Below are positions 11,230 to 24,400 of a DNA stretch of 64,000 nucleotides, one piece after another. The position numbers were made by a program, and so were the translations under genes. The DNA lies in assembly GCA_963680875.1 (NCBI GenBank), contig OY804588.1, positions 79,074,829 to 79,138,828 of the forward strand. The letters are read 5' to 3'. The stretch's first letter is position 1. Every line of letters starts with the position of its first letter. Source of the stretch: Bathymodiolus brooksi (lineage: Eukaryota > Mollusca > Bivalvia > Mytilida > Modiolidae). The notes under the pieces were generated by a model. That model had not been told where the DNA came from and searched no databases. It saw nothing but the letters and a program-made list of their open reading frames with translations.

Positions 11230-13046
11230 TTTAGAACGATAACAATGAATTCTCCATGTCGCAAGTAATTGCTTCCAAATTAAAGAAAAATCCCGTAGAA
11301 ATGTGTCTGGTACTACTCTACAGATATTTTCAGAACTGGTACATTGTAGATAAGCATATATCTATAAATCTAATTAACAAAGCTACAACTTGTTTATCCT
11401 ATGGTCAGAATTTAAAAGCAAAATCATTTCATTTGTTTATCTTTACACATAGATAAACCCGTTCCTTCACTGTTTCTGCACTTCATCTATAATCATCCCC
11501 TGAAGATGTTTCACTATCTTCAAATACTTTGATAAGAATGATAACACGAATCAGCTAGTTCTCGTATAAAAATTACACAAATAGAAAAAGAATCTCAAAA
11601 TTACACAAATAGATAAAGAATCTCAAAATCAGATAATTCGTTAAAGAAAAATAATATCAAATAAAAGGTGAATAACTTTAAAAATTTAAAAAAGTAGGTA
11701 GAATGATGTAGATGCATTAATGTGTCAAGATTTATGCATATTTATGTTGGTAGGAGATAATGTTTATATATACCTTGTTACAGGTAAATGTAGAAATATT
11801 CAAATTTTATTGTATTCATAATATTTTACAACAATAGGGACCGACCATTTAACTTGCATTAGGTTATATGACAAAAACTCTGAATCAGATTATTTTTTTT
11901 TCACTCCACCAAAATCAGAATATTTTTTCAGCAACATTGGGAATCAGAATATTTTTTTAGAAAAAAAACATAGCCCCTGAAGTAGTGTTGAATATGTTAT
12001 AATGTCGTAATTAGTGAAAAGAATTCGAATATTCTGCATTGGGCGGGTCAACATTGATTTCTTTCCTGCATGGAAGAAAATCAAACAGCGATGTATTTCC
12101 TGCGTTTTAGGCTATTTACGTATGATATTATGAAAAATGTCAACTGTAATATATCTTCATGGTTTTTATAAATCAAAGTGTAGGTCTCATATTGGGAAAC
12201 CTTTTTTTTTTATTAAAATAACGGCCTGTGTGCCTTTAAAGGGATATTAAAGCTCATTTTGGTAATTTGTTGTATCTCATGAAAACTTGCAATTGGTTCA
12301 ATAAATGATATTTATGAAACATTAACCCTGTTTTTATCAATGAAACTTTGTAAAAGTGACATAATTCGTTGATAATTCTGTCATATCTTGCGATCTTTGC
12401 AATAATTGAATTTTTGCTTCCTGGACAAAAATTCATTTCGACCCTTTTAAGTGATATTTTAACGATATTAGGGATTATATGGTCGTGCAAAGTATTTTTG
12501 GATTGTTTTTACAATTAAATTGAAAAGAAACAACCTTCGTCACGAGTTGAAAAAATATATGTTAAAACGAGCTTTAATATCCCCTTAAGATAAGGAATAT
12601 ATTATGTGATATTAGGAAGTATTCACTTAGCCAATCACATTTGATCAAATATCAAATAATTCTATGAATTAAAGGGTCTTCGTTCATATCTACCTATGCA
12701 ATCTGTGGTTGTTACCACGTAAGAATTTAATGAGGTTTTTGATTAACCAATGCGTACATGTACCTGATACAGCTTTTTTTTTCTTCAAATTAGTCCATAA
12801 ACCAATTTCTTGCGACAGGAATATGATTATTTTTCTCCATCAGTGAAGGTGGTTACCAAAATATAACCGGCATATTGTTGAATGTGACATAATCCACTCA
12901 TTACCCTAATGTTAAACGTATAAATAAATCGTTATTATATGGAGTATTTCTCTCACCGACTCTAGATAGTTGTCATAATTGAAATATAGTTGTCTTTCTT
13001 TATTAACAATATACCTAACACGATTTCCATACCACATGATAATTAA
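11230..13046. other. Region between divergent SGLT genes, no gene found
   Basis: AT-rich. 11837-11985 starts GGGACCGACCATTTAACTTG, the left end of the Harbinger-like MITE seen at 51363, with no clear right end. No exon or protein recognised. Promoters of both SGLT genes should lie between 10655 and 15392. Confidence 0.45.
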
Positions 13047-13047
13047 C

Positions 13048-13262
13048 GGTAATACGACGTGTACCACTAGTGGAGCAGGAACTGCTTACCCCTTCGGTAG
13101 AACATGAGCTCACCCTTTTGTGTGTAGTGTTTTGTAGAGAATTATTTTGTCCCTTTGTCCTTTCTCTCTTGGCCATTGTGTTGTCTGTCCTTCGATTTAC
13201 AGATTCTGATTTCTCCTTTGATATCTTCAAACTCTTCTTATGGAGTCAAACCGTAAGTAGAA
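13048..13262 (+). repeat. Dispersed repeat D copy
   Basis: Full-length copy, from CGACGTGTACCACTAG to GATATCTTCAAACTCTTC. Confidence 0.8.
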
Positions 13263-13404
13263 GGACATATAAACAATACCGCCGAGAATAGGGTGTCATT
13301 TACATGTTTGAGAGTTATTGTATTCCAGAGTGTGGTGTCATTTAGCGATGGAGAGCAATGCCCGTCAAGAATAAAGTTATCCGTTTCAGAGTAATGTGAA
13401 TGAT

Positions 13405-13665
13405 GTGCCATTTACCGTTTGAAAACAATGCGCTAGAGAGTAGTGTGTCATTTACCGTTTGAAAACAATGCGCTAGAGAGTAGTGTGTCATTTACCGTTT
13501 GAAAACAATGCGCTAGAGAGTAGTGTGTCATTTACCGTTTGAAAACAATGCGCTAGAGAGTAGTGTGTCATTTACCGTTTGAAAACAATGCGCTAGAGAG
13601 TAGTGTGTCATTTACCGTTTGAAAACAATGCGCTAGAGAGTAGTGTGTCATTTACCGTTTGAAAG
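13405..13665. repeat. 40-bp tandem repeat, six to seven copies
   Basis: Unit contains CATTTACCGTTTGAAAACAA and CGCTAGAGAGTAG; the central copies are identical. Degenerate copies continue on both sides (13290-13800). Confidence 0.95.
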
Positions 13666-13837
13666 TAAATGCATCTCGAAAATAGGGTACAATTTACCTT
13701 TTCAGAGTAATGGTAATTTAGACTGATTTGTCTTTTACCCATTAAGAGAAATTCCCTCGAGAGAGACTATGATGTAATCTACCGATGCTTATACCGTTTA
13801 AGAGTAATTGTACGCCGGTTGCTAAAAGTAAATAGAA

Positions 13838-13910
13838 CAGATCGCCACGATATAACTGAAATATTGTTGACGGTGGAATTAAGTAACCACGAGCCTTACC
13901 AAACCTACAA
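13838..13910 (+). repeat. SINE tail fragment
   Basis: Only the shared tail CGCCACGATATAACTGAAAT remains. Confidence 0.7.
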
Positions 13911-14077
13911 ACTTACATTTGTATATTGAGTGTACATCACAACAGGTGGTATTTGAACTCAAGAATCTTAGTGATGTTATGTTAACGTTGATTATTGATT
14001 AATTGATTATTGAACGTCACATGAGCAATCTTAAAGCAATTTCCATACCGGGAACAAGTTAACAAACAATAAACCAT

Positions 14078-14102
14078 ATATATATATATATATATATATA
14101 TA
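14078..14102. repeat. (TA)n microsatellite
   Basis: About 12 TA units. Confidence 0.95.
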
Positions 14103-14293
14103 AATCAAGGTGACACTGAGAGGGATCAATAGACGGAAGTTAAGATTGTTACAGGATAAAATGAGGACGAAATAATTAGTGTCTACAATTTTACCTTTCA
14201 CCGGGGTCACACACTCCTACATTGTAACAAACTGTTCATGGTGAAACATTTTTACATGTAAAGAACCCGACGTTTTCCATGCACTATGAACCC

Positions 14294-14547
14294 CAGTGTC
14301 GGATTTACCTATAAGGATTGTCGGGCTGAAGCCTAGCGAAGGGCCTCACAATGTAGGGGACTCTGACAAAGGTGTATACTATTTTGATACCAACATAGGC
14401 CTTTCTTACATATGATGTCATGCATAATGCACTGAAGTCACTAAACAATCTTTCAGTAATTTTCAATGTAGTCATGAGGGTGGGGGATTGGGAGTGACCT
14501 CACAAGTGGAGAGGTCTAAGGCCTCTCTTTATCTAAATCCGTCACTG
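14294..14547. mobile_element. hAT-type MITE, older copy
   Basis: Termini CAGTGTCGGATTTA and TAAATCCGTCACTG as in 9428-9646, inverted in orientation. No target duplication visible. Confidence 0.75.
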
Positions 14548-15391
14548 GCGGACACTCGTTTGTGTCCTTTCCTATGGTTTGTATAGTTATATAGATGTAA
14601 ACAGAACTAATATTCAATACACATTATTTGTTTACTTTTTCGCAATAATTATATTTTGTTTTCTTTAAGAATTTGATTACTATTATGTCTTTAGATCACA
14701 TATAGCAGGTAAAATTAACAGCATTAATCCATTGTCAGGGGGAAATTATTATGTATAAGATACAGTACTATTGAAACAAAAGAAGCGGACCGTATTGGAT
14801 ATAACGGGTTTCTTTTTCCGCATGAGTACTCAGAACCTCCCTGGGACCAGCTTTTGCGTTCGGAATAAACAGGTGCTAAGTTTATATAGGTCATACTTAG
14901 GAACTTTATTTAATATTTGGTTTGTGCAGGATTCTGATTTTTTTCGTGGTGCGGTATAGACCGGTGTTACTATAATGGGTAAACTATATCCGGTCAGAGC
15001 CTCAAACATGATAAATTATAAAATAAATTATAGATACAATGAACGTATACATATTACATTGTATATTTATCTACATCCCATAATTTAACTAACTAATTAC
15101 TCCGATAGCTTCAATGCATTTTATCATTTCTTTTTCACTTGTTTATACAGCTATGCTGTCAAAGAACCCTAAAATAAATTACGCTAAGATAACAAATTAA
15201 CACAGTTAGATAAGTCAGTGAAACATAAAAATGTATTTATTTGCATACGTTAAGTACGTGTAGGAGAGAAAGAGATCTGTTCAACGTTTGAGGTTGTATT
15301 GTATCATACACTGTCAAATGTTAAAGTAGGACATATGAGGTTGAGGTCATTACCAGTCTTATTTTTCCTGGTGGTGTGAACGACAGACATA

Positions 15392-15478
15392 ATGGCTTAT
15401 ACAAAAGGTCTAAGTCATTGGGCAGATATATTAGTGGTTGTTTTATATTTTGTGTCTGTTTTAGCAGTAGGTCTGTGG
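15392..15478 (+). CDS. SGLT gene exon 1
   Basis: Residues 1-29, starting [17 protein letters not shown] and ending in AVGLW. This is the first membrane helix (TM0/TM1 region) with the YF..V..VGLW pattern of the family. The donor is GTGAGT. It closely resembles exon 1 of the minus-strand paralog at 10572-10655. Confidence 0.93.
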
Positions 15479-18400
15479 GTGAGTATATATTTTCGTAATT
15501 ATTTTTTTATCACGGATCGACCAGTTATCATTTAGGGGGGGGGGGGGGGGGGGGGGGGTATTTCCTCAGATTAAGACATTTTTTTCAGATTCTCTTGTTT
15601 CTATTTTTTTTTTAACTGATAAATCAATATTTGGCTTAGTCATATTTTTTAACATTATGTTTTCAAAAATACATGTTCAAATTATTTAATTTGTGCATCC
15701 TTCGAGACAATATATTTGTTCTATTCTGTTATTTTCATTTATTTTTGTTATTTTAATTTTTTTATTTCATTATTTTGTTTGTATTCTAAAATTTGCAAAA
15801 TATACCATATACCATAGCACCGGGCCCTGAAATTGATATGAATAAAGGCAGTTGTTGATATGATATCATATAAGTATTATATGAAATTAAAATGAGGTGG
15901 TGGAGTTGGGAGTGGGGATTCGAGAAAAGACTAGAATGAGAATGTAACAGAAATAAGGTAGGTGCTGAAATGGGAAAAGGAGGTTGAGGCAGAAATGAGT
16001 TGATGGCGTTGGGAGAGGTGATACAAAAAGGGGGGCGGAAAAGAGAAAGTCGAGGGTCAAGATGGGAAAGATATCATAAAATCGATGATAATAATCTACA
16101 TATACATATACATATAAATGTCCAGAAAAGTCAATGTCAAATTAAATATTCACAAACGAAAAGCGTGTTTAAAAAGATGTTTTGAGACATCACTTAAAAG
16201 CTGATAGCCAGTCTACAGTTTTAAGCTGGAGTGGTATGTTGTTCCACAAAGTTCACGCAGTCCTGTCGAAACGGCGGTTACCATAGGTCTTTGTTCTAGT
16301 AGTAGGTACCTGGAGAAGTGAAGTTGACAGAGAACGCAGAGAACGTGATGGAAAGAACGGTTTCAAGAGTTCAGTCAAATAAAAGGGAGCCAATCCACTA
16401 AGAGCCTTGAACACACAGAAGATAGGTTTGTACTGACTTCGATATTCTACTGGAAGCGACCGGCCTAGTGTAAGCGGATCAGTACGTCCGTTTTCTTTGT
16501 CTTTGTTATGAGTCGGGCAGCTGTGTTGTACAATCGCTGGAGTTTATTTGTCAAATGCTTGGTAATCCGATAAGTGCATGCACAAGCATTTTGCATGCAT
16601 GCATCTTCCGAAACGAAAGGACGAATGCATCCAACGTCCAAATCTGAACATAGTATGACCTAGATAATACATTACATTGCATTTCCATGCTACGCGTTCT
16701 ATCGAAATATGCACGAAGAATATTAGCATACGATGTATCATGTTCAATGTTACCACTAAATGGAATGATACAATCTGCCAGTTCCTGTGGCCAGATATTT
16801 GGGGCTAAATGCATAAGCTTGATTTTTGTCCTGGTTCATCTTTAGCAAGTTTGAACACAATCCGATAGCGTATGTCGGAGAGGCAAGACATGGGCCTCGT
16901 GGACATATCGCTCCAATGCGGATCCAGATATCGCAAAGGTATATTCCAGTCCCTGATATAAAATGATATGATCGATAACGTCGAAAAGCAGCTGAGAAGT
17001 CTAGCATGACAAAAGTGGAACAACTGTTATTGTCCAACGCTGTTGTAATGGCATGATGTACTCTAAGCAGTGCAGTCACACTAGAATGAAAAGAGCGATA
17101 TGCCGATTGTTAGTTATCATGAAGTTTATATTTATCCAAATGATCTTCAATCCTCGATGCTACTATCTTCTCGATGATGATGTTAGACACAAAATGTAGA
17201 TTTGAGACCGGGCGATAGTTCTAAAGTTTGTTCACATCCATTCCTAGTTTCTTTAAAAGCGGCCTGACGATTGCTTATTTGAATGCAGCTGGAACAGACA
17301 TTTCATTCAGTGGTTTATTCATCATAGCTGTAATAACTGGTAGAACGTTGTTAACACACTGTTTAAGTAGATATGTAGGCATTGGGTCAAGCTCACATGA
17401 TTTCGATGGCGATTTTACTAGACGTTTTCAAATCTCGTCACTAGATGCTGGAGCGAGTCGTGTAATATGTTTCCCGGTGAATTTAACATCCGTCTTCTTA
17501 GCATTTCCAACATTGTCATTAGTTTCGTTAGCCTGTTGTAGATTCCATGTAATAAAATATATTAATGTAATACGCTTACCTTCCATTGACATATCTAATC
17601 CAAGGATGCTACCATCCTCGTCTTTTTTAAATCTGTGAATTTTCATTCAAAATTTGTTGTTGAAGAGGATAGCAACGCCCCTTTGATTCGAAGCATATGA
17701 ACTAATTATACATTCTCCATCACACTGATTTCTTAGGGACCCAGGTGGCTCAATGAGTTAGGTAGTTGGATTACCTAACAACTCATACAAGCCTATCACC
17801 AATACGACGTGGGTTCGCGTCCGGCTTTCTAAATTACAAACAAGGTGCACTCGAATCGCAGCCGCAAGTGATAAAGTTTACCAGTTGCTTACCCAGGGTC
17901 GGTGGTTCTCTCCGGGTACTCCGGCTTCTTCCACCACTAAAACTGGTCGCCATGGTATAGCTTAAATATTGCTGAAAGTGACGTTAAACATAAAAAATCA
18001 ATCATCTGATTTCTTATTTGACTCTCATCTCTTTCTAAGAAATGTGTATATTGTTGGAGATAATTAAGTCTACATCTCACAGGTGATATCGTGGTCGTAA
18101 TTATATGGTGGTTGGATTTACAACTACATGTGTAATCAGTGCATATCATCGAATCTTGCTCATTGTGAGTTGTACTCGATACAACATTATGTGATAAAGT
18201 TTGTCTGTGACTTGCAGCAGGTCGGTGGTTTTCTCTGGGTGCTCTGGTGTCCAACAGCAATAAAACTGACCGCCACAATATAACTGAAATATTTTTGAAA
18301 GTGGCGTTAAACACCGTAAACGTTAAAACAAACCAGTACATCTCACCGTTTCTGCTTAAAAAAAGGACCCTGATAATTATCTGTATGTTCAATGAGTCTC

Positions 18401-21400
18401 TTTTTATTTCCACAGGTTATTAATAGAATTTTCATGTAGATTTGTAGATATATGATTATTATATGAGAACATCAATAATAAATAAACATTTGATAATTTG
18501 AATAAGAGAAATCAATTTTCTTTTGTTAAATAAAGGTTTGTCATCAACAAATAGTTGTATTACATTACCTGTATGGCAAGACTTATTTTCCAATTACAGC
18601 TGCCACATTTTCCATTATCTGTACCGACAGTTAAATTGTCATAATATGCAAAAAGTATCAAATAAATATGGATGAAAAAAGCAAAAATAACGTTGTCCAT
18701 GTAAATGTATGGCAAGAATTAATAAAAGTGTTTAATGGGAGATAACTCCATTTTCTTCCCGAACCATTATAGAACAAGGCACTGAAAGCACTGAGAGCGG
18801 GTTAACCTTTCAAACTCAAAGTGAAAGCCTTTAAATAACAACAACTGTGCGTTGGAAATAAGATTTAAGCTTTTCCAACAGGAGACATGTGCATAGCTGT
18901 TCAACTAGTCCTTTATCGGATATGTTTCTGATGAATCAACACCAAAGCAACAACACTACGAAAACATATATGGCAACTTAGTTTAATGGAAAAATTTCAG
19001 TACATTATCAAGATGTATATGTTATTCACAACAGGCTACTGCTGGTAGCCATGTTGAATTTCCTTCCAATAGCAATGGAGAAATACTTGTTCAGGACCAA
19101 TATAGCATCATTTGTATACCAGTTTTCTTTTCAATCATAAATAGTTGTTGGAAGATTAATTAGTCAAATGGTTGTTGGAAGATTAATCAATCAGAAATAT
19201 TCTTCAGCTAAGATTAATGGATAATTTTCGAAATCTGATAACGACAATTTGCATAGGATTTTACTAAGCTGCGAACCGAAATCGAATTGTGAGTGCTCGG
19301 GAATCCGACAAAGCAGAACCAATAGCTTAAAGAATGGAAAAACTGTTATTAACCAACGCTGTTGCAATGTCATGGTGTACTCTAAATCAGCGCGCTCACA
19401 GTACAGTGAAAAGAGCGATACACTAATTGTCGGTTATCATGTTTATGTTTGTACAAATGATCTTCAATCCTCGATGTTACTACCTTCTCGATGATGTTAG
19501 ACACAAAATGTAGATTTGAGACCGGACGATGATTCTTAAGGTTGTTCATATCCAATCTGGGTTTCTTTAAAAGCGGCCTGACGATTGCCTGTATGAATAC
19601 TGTCGGAACCTTGAATTATCAAGTTCTCCAGGTATTTTGCAGTTTCAACAAAAAAAAATTGAATAAAACACGTAACCACTGCCTGAAATAGTGTTGGAAG
19701 CTATGTTAAATAATTGTAAGAAAAGATTGAAGAGGGGTAAACAAAAGCTGTAAATTAGTGGACAGACAATACAATGGCCAACAGAAAAACGACACGAACA
19801 TCATTACACAAAGCAACTAAGATTGAGTAACGCGAATCCTATTAAAAAAAACGGGGCTTAACTCAGGTGCTCTTGCATGGTAAGCCGTTCCTGCTCCACT
19901 AGTAGCACCTGTCGTTTTATAATTCAATATCGTGTTATACTAACAAACCATAAGAAAGTTGTGATAAGATCTCTAACCAGATACCACCAATAAAACTGAC
20001 CGCCACGATAAAGCTGAAATATTGTTGAAGGTGGCGTTAAAAACCATAACCCTAATCCTTACTAACCACATAACAGTTAAATATCATACTAATTTATGTG
20101 TAACATATACTTCTTTAAACGATTGATATTATATTACAGACCTTGTGTAAGCCAAACAGAGGCAACGTAAAAACTTATTTCCTTGCAAGCCGTTCTATGC
20201 CATGGTTTGCGGTAAGTTTTCCGGAAGTTTACATATCTATAAATAGTGCATGGGGAAACACTATTTAATTTTAAGAGGAGCATGCTTTATTTCTTTTGTC
20301 AACCAATGTATTGTTTTAATGTAAATTATGTGTTAATATTTTTTTGTTATGCTTTGTAAAAGGGAAAGTACTTCACTAATTTTGTAATAATTCAGTTAAA
20401 TTCAAAATTGTTATTTTGTTTGGTTACTATTACATCAAGCCAACGTTCTAAATGACCCGGATGTTCGCATGAGATTTTAATTTTAACATCATGTGTTTTA
20501 CATGAGTTATTTCCCTTTAATGCGTGTAAAATGGTCACATTTCAATGAAAATAACATATTTTTCCCATAACCTATTCAAAATGTTAATGTTGTAACAACT
20601 TGTGTATTTTCTATTACTATTAAATAATCCTCTGTTTTGTCAAGGTTCAAATATTTACAAATTAGTTGAATTATACTCTTGATAGACGGGATACCACATT
20701 GGTCCGTCGTAGGGGAAATAACTCGTATGAAAAAAAAATTAAAACGTACAATTTTAGAATCAAATTGGAAATGTGCAAGAGATCTATTATAAATGAACTC
20801 TGTTTTATTTAGGTCGGAGCCAGTTTATTTTCCAGTAATATTGGTAGTGAACATTTTGTTGGTCTGGCAGGTGCTGGGGCGTCGTCTGGTATAGCGTTAG
20901 TCCTGTTTGAATGGTTTGTAGGTATACTACTAATATATATTGTAGGCGATGGGTCTTTTACTTGTTTTCTATGACTATATATATATATATATATCTCCAT
21001 GGCCGCCATGACATGGCAGATGCATTTATCTACTTATGTATTAAGCATCTACCACCACTGATTTTGCCAATTCGTTTCGTGTCCGTAGTAAGACCGTGTC
21101 TGTACACGTGAAACAACATTATGTGATAATATTTGTGAGTTACTTCCGGAATATCAGAGATTTACTGTGGGTATTGTTTTTCATCCACTAATAAAACTGT
21201 CAAGAACGGTAACTGATTCTCTCTCTGTAAACTCCCATAATGCAATAGAATCAGATTTGTCTGCAATTATGTTAGCGCATGATATTGAAAAAAAAATGAT
21301 TACCATGTCCGTACAATTTAATATACTTGTAAATGCAACATGAAAGGCACATATCCAGTAATTACAATACAATATTGCAGGCTATTTTCCGCATAATGAT

Positions 21401-24400
21401 TTAATTTGTTTTGCTCTCAAAATGAAAAAGTAAAAATGTCACATTATCAGAACAGTTCTAAGATCGAATCGAAAACTGGAAGAAACAGAGGCCATCATTC
21501 TTCTAATTTTGTCAGGAAAATATGGAGTTGGAAAACTCCCGAAATATCCTCTCTGAGTCTGCCACTGAATGTAATATTATGCATATAACGTTTAAAGGGT
21601 CATCCGCGGGGTTAAATTTGCGCATAATTTCGGAACATTGTGGATATTTATAATTTTAGTGCTCACTACTATTGCGCAACATATCTCATTCTTAAAAAAA
21701 TAGTTCAATACTTTAATATTACAAACTTTGGGAAAAACATTTTACTAAGTTAAATTACTGAAGAACGTTGAAACAAACATAGAAATGTAATTGAGGTGTT
21801 ATGATTATCGTGTTTAACACCACTTTCAACACTATTTCAGTTTTATTGTGGCGGTCGATTTTATTGGTGGAGGAAACCGGAGTACCCAGAGAAAACCTTC
21901 GACCTGTCGCAAGTCATTGACATTCTTTATCACATAATGTTGTATCGAGTATACCCTGCCGGAGTTGGATTCGATCTACAATTGATTTCACCGGCGTGCA
22001 AGTTATATTTTGCTGCAAAAATATTTACCAGGTTCTCCTCCGTCAGGTATGGGTGACTTTAACAGATTTTGGCTATCCTGTTTAGGCCCTTTGGTTTTGT
22101 TGCTCCTTAAGACTTTTAAATCATATGGATTTCCAATCGTTTGACTTTGAGTGTACCTGTTGTTCAAAGGTTATTCAAGAAACTCGTCGTATGTACTTTA
22201 TTATATATTAATATTTTGAATGTTATGAAAAAGAGAATTTTAAAGTCATAATCAACAATTCTACCAAAAGGAAAACAGTATTTGATTTTTTCTTTTTTTA
22301 CTTTCTTTTCAAACAAAAATTCTAGAAACGCACTAAATTTGATATTTACTTACTGAACAAAATATTTTGTTTTTCAGGTAATTTTTCTGATTCTAGCCTT
22401 AGGATGGATATTTATACCAGTATATATATCAGCAGGGGTATGTATATAATATAAATGATATGATTACAGTCAAGCCTCGTTAAATCTATCTCGGTCAAGT
22501 CGTTTCCTTTGAGTAAACCAAGGTATTTTTTCTCTAGTCGCAATAACTGTCAATTTAATTCCGACGGGTGTCACTATCGAAAGAGGAACGCCTTACCCGT
22601 TAAGAAAGCCCGAGTTCACTCGTGGTTTTACATGGAGTTCGTGCAGCTCAATTTTTAGTTTTCTGTGTAGTACTTTGTACATCATTGTTCGTCTTTTTGT
22701 CCTTTTTTTTGTCATTGCATTTCCTGTCCTTCGACACCCCTTTGGTATCTTCACACTTTTCTAATCCGAATAACTCTATTACTGAGACATTTCGAAGTAA
22801 AATCATCGGGTTTTCGACTTCAGCACCACGAATTTAGACAGTATTAATACACAAAGAACAAAAACAGTGAGGAACCACCACTGGCAAAGATAAGAGATGA
22901 TAAACACTATACATTGAACTATAACCCACTACAATAGGAGCAGTCCTGGTCATGGTCGTATGGTAGTTGGATTTACAGCTACATGTGCAATCAGTTACAA
23001 TCACTAATAAAGTTGTGAGTTCAAACCCAGTTCATGCCGAGGTGTACTCGATAAAACATTTTGCGATAAAGTTTGTCAGTGGCTTGCGACAGGTCGGTTG
23101 TTAATACTGACAGCCACAATATAACTGAACTATTGTTGAAAGTGCCGTTAAGCACCATAAACCAACTAACGCTACAATAAGAGAACACAAAAATGTCTAG
23201 AAAATGATAAAAATATAATACAATATAAACACAATGCAAAAATTAAACAAGATACACCCCATCATATATCTAAATACAGAATAATAGTCCAGTAAAATCC
23301 TTATTTGGGTAGATAGGAAAAGAATTGCAATTGGATTTCACAAGAGAACAACCATGAATTTGATAAGAGAACCATCATCCAATCAAATGAGAGAACGCGA
23401 TCAAAGTGCATAAGTCAATCAATAATCGACTCTGGGAAACAGTATCTAACCAGGAAAGAAGTGTTTGAAGATACCAAAGTGGTATTCATAATCCGTAAAT
23501 CGAAGAAGGATAGACAACACAATGGCCAAAAGGACAAACAATGATTTACAAAACTTACACATAAAACTAATGATCAAGTAACACAGACCCCACAGCAAAA
23601 CCTGTGCTGAACTCAGGTTTTACCTGCAGGATTAACAGTTTCTGCTACACTAGTGGCACCCGTCGTACTAACTGGTCAGACGAGAGTACCAGTATCTAAT
23701 CAGATAAAAGATGTATTAACCTGTTAGATAAGAGAAACTGTTTTCTGTCTTGATTGAAAGAACATCCGAGAAAATCATCCGAAAATAGTACAACAACAAA
23801 AGTAAAAAAATGAAAATTCCAGAACTTCGAAAAGGTGTTTCGAAATATTTGGCATATTAAGGGCTAGAAGTATCAAATGAAGCATTGCAATGATCAGCTA
23901 ATATTTTCATAATACATACCATTAATAGACAGGCGCATCAGTAAAAGACCGTTACTGCTGAATCAAGGGTTTCTAGTGGTTAAGATAAAAGTTTTACTGT
24001 CTCCATCATGACTTGGTTAAACGTTACGGAAAATCTGTGTCACAAATAACCATGTCCCGTTTGTCCTAATTACGAATCGGTCCTTTCCACATTTAATACG
24101 TATCCCCGGGGGTTTGTTAATATGAAGGGTGCCAGTAGTGGAGCAGGAAGTGTTTTCCTTTCCGGAGCACCTGAGTTTTTTATTGGGTTCGTATTATTCT
24201 ATCTTTAATGTTCCGTGTAGTATTATAGTGTTATAGTGTTTTACAGATCATTATTTGTCCTTTCGCTCTTTTTCTTTTGGTCATTACATTGTCTGTTCCT
24301 CTTCGATATACGCCATTTTATATATTTTCAACCTTGTCTTACTGCAATATGTGCACACATTTGTTCACACACAAGTTGAATTTGATTTGATTGTTGGTGT

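Noticed and set aside
17228..17638. 136-codon plus-strand ORF
   Set aside because: Antisense shadow of the minus-strand LINE.
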